Assembly (NCBI GenBank): GCA_002929135.1
Contig: PESC01000006.1
Span: 20,781-84,780 of the forward strand
Direction: 5' to 3'
Length of the DNA stretch: 64,000 nt
DNA from: Methylomonas sp.
GTDB lineage: Bacteria; Pseudomonadota; Gammaproteobacteria; Methylococcales; Methylomonadaceae
Position numbers and translations under genes: made by a program. A model generated the notes under the pieces. That model searched no databases, had not been told where the DNA came from, and saw only the letters and a program-made list of their open reading frames with translations. Of the stretch, positions 18,991 through 27,880 are shown piece after piece. Numbering within the stretch: position 1 is the first letter of the stretch; every line of letters starts with the position of its first letter.

Positions 18991-20385
18991 ATGAAAACCA
19001 TCATTCAATCAAGCTCGAAGACATTATCGATTGCACTGTCGGCTGCGCTGGCCATTTCGGGGCTGGCACTGAGCAGCGATGTGAGCGCCGCAGGCAAACT
19101 GGAAAAGGAGGACCTGAAATTCGGCTTCATCAAGCTCACCGACATGGCGCCATTGGCCGTGGCGGCCGAGAAAGGCTTTTTCGAGGAGGAGGGCCTGTTC
19201 GTGCAACTGGAAGCACAAGCCAACTGGAAAGTGGTGATGGATCGCGTGATCAACGGCGAACTGGACGGCTCGCACATGCTTGCTCCGGCGCCATTGGCGG
19301 CCAGTGTCGGCTTCGGCACCAAGGCCGACATCGTGACCGCGTTCAGCATGGGCTTCAACGGCAACGCCATCACTGTGTCCAACGACATCTGGCAACAAAT
19401 GAAACCGAACGTGCCAATGGACGGTGGCAAACCGGTACACCCGATCAAGGCCGATGCGCTGAAACCCGTCGTCGAAAAATATAACGCCGGGGGCAAGCCG
19501 TTCAACATGGCGATGACCTTCCCGGCCGGCAGTCATAACATCAAATTACGTTACTGGCTGGCCGCCGGTGGCATTCACCCCGGTTTCTACGCGCCGCCGC
19601 AAGACATTTCCGGCCAGATCGGTTCCGACGTGCTGTTGTCGGTGACGCCACCGCCGCAAATGCCGGCGACGCTGGAATCCGGCACCATCTTTGGTTACTG
19701 CGTCGGCGAACCCTGGAACCAGCAAGCCGTATTCAAGGGTATTGGTGTACCGCTGATTACCGATGAAGAGCTGTGGAAAGACACGCCGGAAAAAGTTTTC
19801 GGTGTGACCCAGGCATGGGCGGAGAAACACCCCAACACCTATCTGGCCATTACCAAGGCATTGATTCGCGCCGCCATCTGGCTGGATGCCGACAGCAACA
19901 AAAACCGCAAGGAAGCCGTCGAAATGCTGTCGCAAAAGCAATACGTCGGTGCCGATGTCGAGGTGTTGGCGGCCAGCATGAACGGCACCTTCGAATATGA
20001 AAAAGGCGACAAGCGTCCGCTGCCCGACTTCAACACCTTCTTCCGCCACAACGCCAGCTACCCGTCCTGGAGCAGCGCGGTGTGGTACCTGACCCAGTTA
20101 CGCCGCTGGGGCATGATCGCCGAGTACAAACCCGACAATTGGTATCTGGAAACCGCGAAAAAAGTCTACCGCCCGGACATCTACCTGGCTGCGGCGAAAG
20201 AGCTGGTCGCCGAGGGCAAGGCCAAGGCTGAAGATTTTCCAGCCGATACCCGTATCCAGCCGTCACAAAATTTCTTCATCGACAAAATTCCATTCGACGC
20301 CAATAAAGCCAACGACTATCTGGCCAAGTTTGCGATTGGCCTGAGAGGCAAGCAAACCATCGCAGGCGGCAAGGTTGTCGAATAA
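18991..20385 (+). CDS. nrtA: ABC-type nitrate transporter substrate-binding protein (NrtA/CmpA family)
   Basis: A protein of 464 residues from the ATG at 18991; a longer reading from 18883 would start inside the leader hairpins and is rejected. A Sec signal peptide occupies about 1-33 ([21 protein letters not shown]). The mature part opens [20 protein letters not shown], the pattern of the NrtA/CmpA/SsuA group. The size and the sigma-54/NtrC/ANTAR control point to nitrate or nitrite. Cyanate or bicarbonate is a possible alternative. It is the first gene of the operon with permease, ATPase and porin; a small terminator follows it and may raise its yield relative to the others. Confidence 0.85.
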   Translation: MKTIIQSSSKTLSIALSAALAISGLALSSDVSAAGKLEKEDLKFGFIKLTDMAPLAVAAEKGFFEEEGLFVQLEAQANWKVVMDRVINGELDGSHMLAPAPLAASVGFGTKADIVTAFSMGFNGNAITVSNDIWQQMKPNVPMDGGKPVHPIKADALKPVVEKYNAGGKPFNMAMTFPAGSHNIKLRYWLAAGGIHPGFYAPPQDISGQIGSDVLLSVTPPPQMPATLESGTIFGYCVGEPWNQQAVFKGIGVPLITDEELWKDTPEKVFGVTQAWAEKHPNTYLAITKALIRAAIWLDADSNKNRKEAVEMLSQKQYVGADVEVLAASMNGTFEYEKGDKRPLPDFNTFFRHNASYPSWSSAVWYLTQLRRWGMIAEYKPDNWYLETAKKVYRPDIYLAAAKELVAEGKAKAEDFPADTRIQPSQNFFIDKIPFDANKANDYLAKFAIGLRGKQTIAGGKVVE

Positions 20386-20414
20386 CCCGTGCTCTGAGTG
20401 CGCCGAAGGGGGCT

Positions 20415-20439
20415 GGATGCAAGGACGCATCCTTTTTTT
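20415..20439 (+). terminator. Intercistronic hairpin-T terminator between nrtA and nrtB
   Basis: GGATGC, loop AAGGAC, GCATCC, then TTTTTTT. It is probably a partial terminator that makes the binding protein more abundant than the membrane parts. The loop is again six bases with A1 and G4, as in the leader, which may be chance. A second hairpin (CAGGCTC ... GAGCCTG, 20453-20479) follows. Confidence 0.75.
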
Positions 20440-20525
20440 GAATGCCCTCGATCAGGCTCATTCCCCTGTGGGGAGCCTGGGAGCGAACGAGCAAACCCAC
20501 TTACACCGTTCTGGAGCTGATTACG

Positions 20526-21539
20526 ATGACTCACACACTCATCAAATTCTTCAACATCACCGGCCTGACCTGGTTCGTACCTCTGGCCAAGATCGCCGCT
20601 GGCGAAAACCCTGCTCAACAATTGCGCCAACTGTTTCTGGTCATGGGCGTCCCCATCATTGCTTTCGTGCTGTTCTTAGGTCTGTGGAGCGTATCGGCAT
20701 CTGGCGTCAACACCAGCCTGGGCGCGATTCCGGGGCCGGTCGCGGTGTGGAGCGAAGTCGGTGGTCTGATGGCCGAACATGTGGCGGAACAGGCCAAAAA
20801 GGCCGAGTTCTACCAACGCCAGGCCGAGCGCAACAAAGCGAAACTGGCTGAAGATCCGAAGGCCGAAATCAAGCTTCGCCCTTACACCGGTGCTCCGACC
20901 TATCTCGATAAAATCCTGACCAGCCTGCGCACCGTGTTCGCCGGTTTCCTGATTGCCACCCTGATCGCGGTGCCGATCGGCATCTTGTGCGGCATGAGTC
21001 CTGTCATCAACACCGCGTTCAATCCGCTGATCCAGATTTTCAAGCCGGTATCGCCCCTGGCCTGGCTGCCCATCGTCACCCTGGTGGTCAGCGCGGCCTA
21101 CATCACCGGCGATGACGCCTGGTTCGAGAAATCCTTCATCACCTCGGCCATCACCGTCACCCTGTGTTCGCTATGGCCGACGCTCATCAACACCGCCGTC
21201 GGCGTGTCATCGATCGACCGCGATCTGGTCAACGTCGGCAAGGTATTGCGCCTGGACTGGGCCACCGAGATCAAACGCATCATTCTGCCGTCGGCACTGC
21301 CGTTCATCTTTACCGGCATGCGTCTGTCACTGGGCGTGGGCTGGATGGTGCTGATTGCCGCCGAGATGCTGGCGCAAAACCCCGGGCTGGGCAAATTCGT
21401 CTGGGACGAATTCCAGAACGGCAGCGCCAACTCGCTGAGCCGCATCATGGTGGCCGTGTTCACCATCGGCATCATCGGCTTCGTACTCGACCGCATCATG
21501 CACTCGCTGCAAAACCTGTTCTCGTTCCAGAAAGCTTAA
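20526..21539 (+). CDS. nrtB: ABC-type nitrate transporter permease (NrtB family)
   Basis: A protein of 337 residues from the ATG at 20526. One N-terminal membrane helix (LVMGVPIIAFVLFLGLW) is followed by a charged cytoplasmic or periplasmic insert rich in Lys/Glu/Ala (about 75-135), then the five-helix BPD_transp core (LRTVFAGFLIATLIAVPIG). The EAA-like coupling motif lies near residue 245 (GKVLRLDWATEIKRIILP). It forms the membrane channel with the double ATPase that follows. It lies 140 nt behind nrtA and 10 nt before the ATPase gene. Confidence 0.85.
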   Translation: MTHTLIKFFNITGLTWFVPLAKIAAGENPAQQLRQLFLVMGVPIIAFVLFLGLWSVSASGVNTSLGAIPGPVAVWSEVGGLMAEHVAEQAKKAEFYQRQAERNKAKLAEDPKAEIKLRPYTGAPTYLDKILTSLRTVFAGFLIATLIAVPIGILCGMSPVINTAFNPLIQIFKPVSPLAWLPIVTLVVSAAYITGDDAWFEKSFITSAITVTLCSLWPTLINTAVGVSSIDRDLVNVGKVLRLDWATEIKRIILPSALPFIFTGMRLSLGVGWMVLIAAEMLAQNPGLGKFVWDEFQNGSANSLSRIMVAVFTIGIIGFVLDRIMHSLQNLFSFQKA

Positions 21540-21549
21540 GGACGCCGCC

Positions 21550-23316
21550 ATGATCGCCACCGCCAAAATCATCGAAATCTCCATGCAAAAATCAACCAGG
21601 CAAGAATCAACCCGGCTTGCACCCGCCAACGATGCCGCGAACCCTTTGGTGGAGCTGAAAAACGTCTGCAAATCCTACGGCGAAGGCAAACATAGAACCT
21701 CTATCCTGAAAGACATATCGCTGGACATCCGCGACGGCGAATTCATCGCCATCGTCGGTTTTTCCGGCAGTGGCAAAACCACGCTGGTATCACTGCTAGC
21801 CGGGCTGATACACCCTGACAGCGGCGAATTGCTGAAAAACGGCCAGCCCATCACCCAGCCCGGCCCGGATCGTGGCGTCGTGTTTCAAAACTATTCGTTG
21901 ATACCCTGGCTGACGGTATACGAAAACGTCGCGCTGGCGGTGGATGCCTTGTTCAAGGACTGGACACCCGCACAGCGCCGCGCCCACACCGAAAAATACG
22001 TGAAGATGGTGAATCTGGGTCGGGCGATGGACAAGAAACCGGCCGAACTGTCCGGCGGCATGCGCCAGCGTGTCAATGTTGCCCGCGCCCTGGCGGCCAA
22101 CCCCGACATCCTGCTGCTCGACGAACCGCTCAGTGCGCTGGACGCCCTGACCCGGGGTAACTTGCAGGACGAAATCCTGCAAATCTGGGATCAGGATAAA
22201 AAGACGGTGATTCTGATTACCAACGATGTCGATGAGGCCATCTACATGGCTGACCGGGTGATTCCGCTGAAACCCGGCCCCGATGCCAGCTTTGGGCCGG
22301 ATTTCGTCATCGATCTTGAGCGTCCGCGCGACCGCACCGCGCTGAACCACGACCCAAAATTCAAACGTCTGCGTACCGACATCACCCGTTATCTGATGGA
22401 CATCGGCATGCAAAAAACCCAGGCTGAAATCGGCGACAGACTCAAGCTGCCGGATGTGCGGCCCAACACCAGCAACGACTGGAAACTGGACACCTCGGCG
22501 TTGAAACCCGGCCAACGCGATTTGGGCAAACCGCGTTACCTGGAGTTTGCCAATCTGGCGAAAATCTACCCGACGCCCGATGGCAACAGCACCGTCAAAG
22601 TGGTGGAAGGCTTCGATCTGAAAATGAAGAAAGGCGAGTTCATTTCCATCATCGGTCACTCCGGCTGCGGCAAATCGACGGTGCTGTCGATGACCGCCGG
22701 TCTCAATAGCATTTCCGAAGGCGGCATTATTCTCGACAACCGCGAAATCGACGGCGCCGGGCCTGATCGTGGCGTGGTGTTCCAGGCGCCGAGTTTGTTT
22801 CCATGGCTGACCGCCTTCGACAACGTCATGCTCGGCGTCGACAAGGTGTATCCCCATGCCAGCAAGGACGAACGCTGCGACATCGTCGAATACTACCTGA
22901 CCCGGGTCGGCTTGGCCGATGCTATGTACAAGAAGGCCGCCGACCTATCCAACGGCATGAAACAGCGCGTCGGCATTGCCCGCGCCTTTGCCCTGTCACC
23001 CAAGCTGCTGCTGCTCGACGAGCCCTTCGGCATGCTGGATTCCCTGACCCGATGGGAATTGCAGGAAGTGCTGATGGAAGTCTGGGAACGCACCCATGTC
23101 ACCGCCATCGTCGTCACCCACGACGTCGATGAAGCCATCCTGCTGGCCGACCGCGTGGTGATGATGACCAACGGGCCGCACGCCAGAATCGGCAAGATTC
23201 AAGAAATAAACCTGCCCCGGCCGCGCAGTCGCAAGGCCTTGCTGGCACACCCGGACTACTACCACTACCGCGAGAGCCTGCTGACGTTTCTCAACGAATG
23301 CGAGCACACGCACTGA
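21550..23316 (+). CDS. Fused double ABC ATPase of nitrate transport (NrtC+NrtD-like), asymmetric sites
   Basis: A protein of 588 residues with two complete ATPase domains. Domain 1 (about 35-260) has GFSGSGKTTL, signature LSGGMRQR and LLLDEPLSALD, but the switch reads ITNDVDEA, so the H-loop His is Asn. Domain 2 (about 325-560) has GHSGCGKSTV, LLLDEPFGMLD and a normal VTHDVDEA, but the signature is LSNGMKQR. In a head-to-tail dimer, Walker A and H-loop of domain 1 face the signature of domain 2, so both oddities fall in the same composite site, which may be non-hydrolytic. Cyanobacteria encode NrtC and NrtD separately; there is no NrtA-like tail here. Starts at 21550 or 21583 are possible. 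Confidence 0.85.
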   Translation: MIATAKIIEISMQKSTRQESTRLAPANDAANPLVELKNVCKSYGEGKHRTSILKDISLDIRDGEFIAIVGFSGSGKTTLVSLLAGLIHPDSGELLKNGQPITQPGPDRGVVFQNYSLIPWLTVYENVALAVDALFKDWTPAQRRAHTEKYVKMVNLGRAMDKKPAELSGGMRQRVNVARALAANPDILLLDEPLSALDALTRGNLQDEILQIWDQDKKTVILITNDVDEAIYMADRVIPLKPGPDASFGPDFVIDLERPRDRTALNHDPKFKRLRTDITRYLMDIGMQKTQAEIGDRLKLPDVRPNTSNDWKLDTSALKPGQRDLGKPRYLEFANLAKIYPTPDGNSTVKVVEGFDLKMKKGEFISIIGHSGCGKSTVLSMTAGLNSISEGGIILDNREIDGAGPDRGVVFQAPSLFPWLTAFDNVMLGVDKVYPHASKDERCDIVEYYLTRVGLADAMYKKAADLSNGMKQRVGIARAFALSPKLLLLDEPFGMLDSLTRWELQEVLMEVWERTHVTAIVVTHDVDEAILLADRVVMMTNGPHARIGKIQEINLPRPRSRKALLAHPDYYHYRESLLTFLNECEHTH

Positions 23317-23365
23317 GTCATTCCGAAGCGAGCATTTTTCTTATCAACCAAACGAGGGATCTACC

Positions 23366-24646
23366 ATGACGACATCCTACCGCACACTATCCGTCGGCTT
23401 GCTGGCCATGGCGACTTGTCTACCGGCCCAGGCCAATCTCACCAAAGAGATCGAAGACGCGCTCAATTTTTACCACTACGGCAGCAAGGGCGCGGTAAAG
23501 CTGGACGTGAACTATCGCTGGGAGAATGTCAATGAATACGCGGGTCAGCGCATTCCCGGCTCGGTGCCACCCAGAACGGTCGAAACCGGCAATGCCAACA
23601 CCATAAGAATGCGTCTCGGCCTGCTGTCGCCAACGTTTTACGGTATTCAGGCTTACGCCGAGTACGAAGGCAACCATGCGATGCAGGAGGATTACAACAG
23701 CACGCGCAACAACCTCAGGCAGTATTCAGTCGTTGCCGACCCCGACAAGGACGAACTCAACCAGGCCTGGCTGAGCTACAAAGGCATTCCGGACACCTTG
23801 GTCAAGGTGGGCCGTCAGCGCATCAAATTCGATGACGACCGCTTCATCGGTAACGTTGGCTGGCGGCAACTGGAGATGACTTACGATTCGGTCCTGTTCA
23901 CCCACAACAACCAAACCTTGTTCGGTTTGACGGCGAATGTCGGTTACATCGACAGCGTGCGCAGCATCTTTTCAACCAAGCAATCAATGAACTCGCCCAT
24001 CCTCAACCTGAATTACAAGGTGGGCGACTGGGGCAACCTGATTGGCTACGGCTACTGGCTGGATTACCGCGAGCCGGAGAACTTTCATTTGTCGTCGCAA
24101 ACCTACGGCTTGCGCTTCAATGGCAAATCACCGCAGTTTTTCGACCATTTCAGCACCGTTTACACCGCCGAATGGGGGCATCAGGCCGATTACAGCGACA
24201 ACCCCAACCGTTATGACGCCGACCGCATCAATTTGATGGGCGGCCTGAGCGCCTACGGCCTGACCGTATCCGGAGCGGTCGAACAGCTCAATGGTTATGG
24301 TCGCAACCGCACCTTCAACACGCCGCTCGGCACCAACCACGCCTTCCAGGGCTGGGCGGATTTGTTCATCAACCCGATGAACAACGACACCTTGGGTCAA
24401 GGTATTCGCGACGTATTCGCCACGGTGACCTACAAATTGATGAATGACACGCTGACGCTGGTCGGCGCCTACCACGACTTCAGCGACGACACCGGCAAAA
24501 TGCAGTTCGGCAAGGAATGGAACTTCTCGGCGCAAAAGAAATTCGGCAAGCATTACACCCTGCTGGCCAAGTACGCCAATTACAACGCCGACAGCTATGC
24601 CACCGACACGCAAAGAATCTGGATGGAGGCCAACGTCAGTTTCTGA
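23366..24646 (+). CDS. Outer-membrane beta-barrel porin, alginate-export-like
   Basis: A protein of 426 residues with a signal peptide (about 1-23, cleaved after AQA). The body shows alternating hydrophobic/polar strands, e.g. KLDVNYRWENVNEYAG and NQAWLSYKGIPDTLVKVGRQ, and it ends with Phe, the outer-membrane assembly signal. The pattern fits the alginate_exp (AlgE/OprD-like) family of 16-18 strand barrels. Lying 50 nt behind the ATPase gene, it is probably the outer-membrane entry pore for the operon's anion. The GAGGGATCTACC sequence before the ATG is a good ribosome site. Confidence 0.75.
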   Translation: MTTSYRTLSVGLLAMATCLPAQANLTKEIEDALNFYHYGSKGAVKLDVNYRWENVNEYAGQRIPGSVPPRTVETGNANTIRMRLGLLSPTFYGIQAYAEYEGNHAMQEDYNSTRNNLRQYSVVADPDKDELNQAWLSYKGIPDTLVKVGRQRIKFDDDRFIGNVGWRQLEMTYDSVLFTHNNQTLFGLTANVGYIDSVRSIFSTKQSMNSPILNLNYKVGDWGNLIGYGYWLDYREPENFHLSSQTYGLRFNGKSPQFFDHFSTVYTAEWGHQADYSDNPNRYDADRINLMGGLSAYGLTVSGAVEQLNGYGRNRTFNTPLGTNHAFQGWADLFINPMNNDTLGQGIRDVFATVTYKLMNDTLTLVGAYHDFSDDTGKMQFGKEWNFSAQKKFGKHYTLLAKYANYNADSYATDTQRIWMEANVSF

Positions 24647-24669
24647 AGCACGCTGTTCGGGTTTTCTTG

Positions 24670-24690
24670 TTCCCACGCTCCGCGTGGGAA
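24670..24690. repeat. Dispersed palindrome, family A
   Basis: The arms TTCCCACGC and GCGTGGGAA are perfect. It lies 24 nt after the porin stop at the end of the nitrate operon. The remaining gap to trxB (24691-24874) shows nothing definite. Confidence 0.75.
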
Positions 24691-24778
24691 TCCAGACCAG
24701 CCCCGATGCACAGGGCCGCGCATGGTTAACGCCGACAATGCCAGCGGCAAATATCAGAAAAGCCCGATATGAGCGTAG

Positions 24779-25831
<1,053 letters not shown>

Positions 25832-25865
25832 TGCGGGCACGCCTGCGCAAACCCGAAAAAGCCCG

Positions 25866-26558
25866 ATGGCCTTACGCATCCTGGATGCTGGCAATCCAAA
25901 CCAGGCCTTCCCCGATTGCGAGCAGGCGTTGTCTGAACCGGACGGCTTGCTGGCCATCGGTGGCTGTTTGTCGCCCGAGCGATTGATCAACGCCTATCGC
26001 AGCGGCCTGTTTCCCTGGTACAACCCCGGCGAGCCGATTTTGTGGTGGTCGCCTGATCCGCGTCTTGTTTTGCTGCCAGCGCATTTGGTTGTGTCAAAAA
26101 GTCTGCGAAAAACCCTGCGCAAACGGCTGTTCGACCTGAGTTTCGACCGGGCCTTCAACGAGGTGATCGATGCCTGTTCGTCGCCGCGCAGCTATGCCAG
26201 CGAAACCTGGATCAGTCAGGAGATGCAACAGGCTTATCAGACGCTCCACGGGATGGGTATCGCCCACAGCGTCGAAGCCTGGCAAGACGGCAAACTGGTC
26301 GGCGGCCTTTACGGCGTTGCCATCGGCAGGGTGTTTTTCGGTGAGTCGATGTTTCATCGGGTGACCGACGCCTCCAAGGTGGCATTCATCCATGCCGTTG
26401 AGCAGCTTGTCGACTGGGGTTATGAACTGATCGACTGCCAGGTGTCGACCGAACATCTGTTGAGCCTGGGCGCGGAAGAAATGCCACGCACCCATTTCAT
26501 TCAACGCATTGGCTCATTGTGTGGCCAATCCCCCAAACCAACGGCATGGACGCTATGA
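25866..26558 (+). CDS. aat: Leucyl/phenylalanyl-tRNA-protein transferase (Aat)
   Basis: A protein of 230 residues from the ATG at 25866. The motifs YRSGLFPWYNPGEPILWWSP near residue 40 and VGGLYGVAIGRVFFGESMF near 145 are diagnostic. It adds Leu or Phe to proteins with N-terminal Lys or Arg and so marks them for ClpS/ClpAP degradation. Its stop overlaps the start of bpt by 4 nt, a functional pairing of two N-degron transferases. Confidence 0.97.
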   Translation: MALRILDAGNPNQAFPDCEQALSEPDGLLAIGGCLSPERLINAYRSGLFPWYNPGEPILWWSPDPRLVLLPAHLVVSKSLRKTLRKRLFDLSFDRAFNEVIDACSSPRSYASETWISQEMQQAYQTLHGMGIAHSVEAWQDGKLVGGLYGVAIGRVFFGESMFHRVTDASKVAFIHAVEQLVDWGYELIDCQVSTEHLLSLGAEEMPRTHFIQRIGSLCGQSPKPTAWTL

Positions 26559-27271
26559 CCTCGATTCCTCTGTGGCTGACCGATGAACAAGCTTGCGGCT
26601 ATCTGCCAGGGCGCATGGCACGTTCCGCCGCCATTTTTCCGGGCATTGCGCTGGATACGTCGCTGTACGCAGCGCTGTTGCCGCAAGGCTTTCGTCGTTC
26701 CGGCGACCAGGTTTATCGCCCGCATTGTCAGACCTGCCACGCCTGCACACCAACCCGGGTGCTCGTCCATCACTTCAAGCCGGATCGCAGGCAAAAACGC
26801 TGCTGGCAGCGCAACCTAAGGACGCAGATCATCATCAAGCCCGCGCGATTCGACGCCGAGCATTTCGAACTGTATCGCCGCTACCAGTTGGCCCGCCATG
26901 ATGAAGCGCAAAACCGGGTTATCGGGCGTGACGATTACGTGGAATTTCTGACCAGCACCTGGTGCGACACCTGGTTTGTGGAATTCAGAATCGACGACCA
27001 GCTGATGGCGGTTGCCGTCGTCGATGTGCTGGACACAGCCTTGTCGGCGGTTTACACCTTTTTCGATCCGCTTTGCGACAAGCCAAGCCCTGGTGTGTTC
27101 GCCATACTTTGGCAAATCGAAAAGGCCAGAACTCTGGGCCTGCCTCATGTGTACCTGGGTTATTGGATAGAGGACTGCCGTAAAATGGCCTACAAAATTC
27201 AATATCAACCTCTGGAAGGCCTGATCGATAGCCAATGGCAGCCGCTCCCCTGCCACATCCTCAACCGCTGA
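26555..27271 (+). CDS. bpt: Aspartate/glutamate leucyltransferase (Bpt)
   Basis: A protein of 238 residues from the ATG at 26555. The N-terminal domain has CGYLPGRMARS and the cysteine-rich CQTCHACTPTRV of the bacterial ATE1-like family. The C-terminal domain has YTFFDP and HVYLGYWIEDCRKMAYK. It moves Leu from Leu-tRNA onto N-terminal Asp or Glu, the second branch of the bacterial N-end rule. It is translationally coupled to aat. Confidence 0.95.
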   Translation: MTSIPLWLTDEQACGYLPGRMARSAAIFPGIALDTSLYAALLPQGFRRSGDQVYRPHCQTCHACTPTRVLVHHFKPDRRQKRCWQRNLRTQIIIKPARFDAEHFELYRRYQLARHDEAQNRVIGRDDYVEFLTSTWCDTWFVEFRIDDQLMAVAVVDVLDTALSAVYTFFDPLCDKPSPGVFAILWQIEKARTLGLPHVYLGYWIEDCRKMAYKIQYQPLEGLIDSQWQPLPCHILNR

Positions 27272-27398
27272 ACCAGGTTGAGGATTTGAGGCGGGCGAAT
27301 CCTTACCATCCCCCCAACCGACTTCGCCCCTTGGCTCTCCCGGAGGGAGGAAACGGGAGCGAGACTTGAAAACCCTTGAAATCTGGAGCTTGCATCGT

Positions 27399-27806
27399 AT
27401 GAAACACTTGCATTTATTGTTTGTCGCCCTGGCGTTCGCCAGTTTTGCCGGTCGTTTGGCGCTGGCCGAATTCAAGCCGGACATGCTGGCGCAGAAATGG
27501 CTGAAAATTGCCCCCCACGTCATTGCCGCCTTGTTGCTGCTCAGTGGCATCGCACTGGTTTTTCAAGGCCGCTGGCTGGAAGGCGACTATGGCTGGATCG
27601 TTGCCAAAGTTGTGGTTTTACCGATCTTCATCGTTCTGGGCTTGCTGGCGATGAAGCGCGAGGGAACCGCTCGCTGGGGCTTTGCAGGCGGTGCTCTGCT
27701 GTGCTTTTTGTACATCGCCAAGGTTGCCGTCAGCAAAACGGTTTTTCCGCTTTCCAAGGTCTCCGTGGGAACCCATGCCGAGCTTGATACACAGCGCAGC
27801 GCATGA
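27399..27806 (+). CDS. SirB2-like small membrane protein
   Basis: A protein of 135 residues with four predicted helices. It opens MKHLHLLFVALAFASFAGR, and H-x-x-x-x-LSGIAL elements match SirB2/YchQ-type proteins. The ATG at 27399 follows GGAG; a TTG at 27366 is an alternative. SirB family function is unresolved; the name comes from a Salmonella invasion regulator screen. The last 15 residues are read through a half copy of dispersed palindrome family A near 27763, so the original C-terminus may have been replaced. Confidence 0.7.
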   Translation: MKHLHLLFVALAFASFAGRLALAEFKPDMLAQKWLKIAPHVIAALLLLSGIALVFQGRWLEGDYGWIVAKVVVLPIFIVLGLLAMKREGTARWGFAGGALLCFLYIAKVAVSKTVFPLSKVSVGTHAELDTQRSA

Positions 27807-27880
27807 TGACGGGGGCAAGCGCAAAACAGACGCGCTCGTAGCGGTATCATGCTGCCTTTTCAACACAGTCGGAAAAATCT

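Noticed and set aside
21796..22857. Minus-strand open frame of 353 codons
   Set aside because: Antisense shadow of the double ATPase gene.
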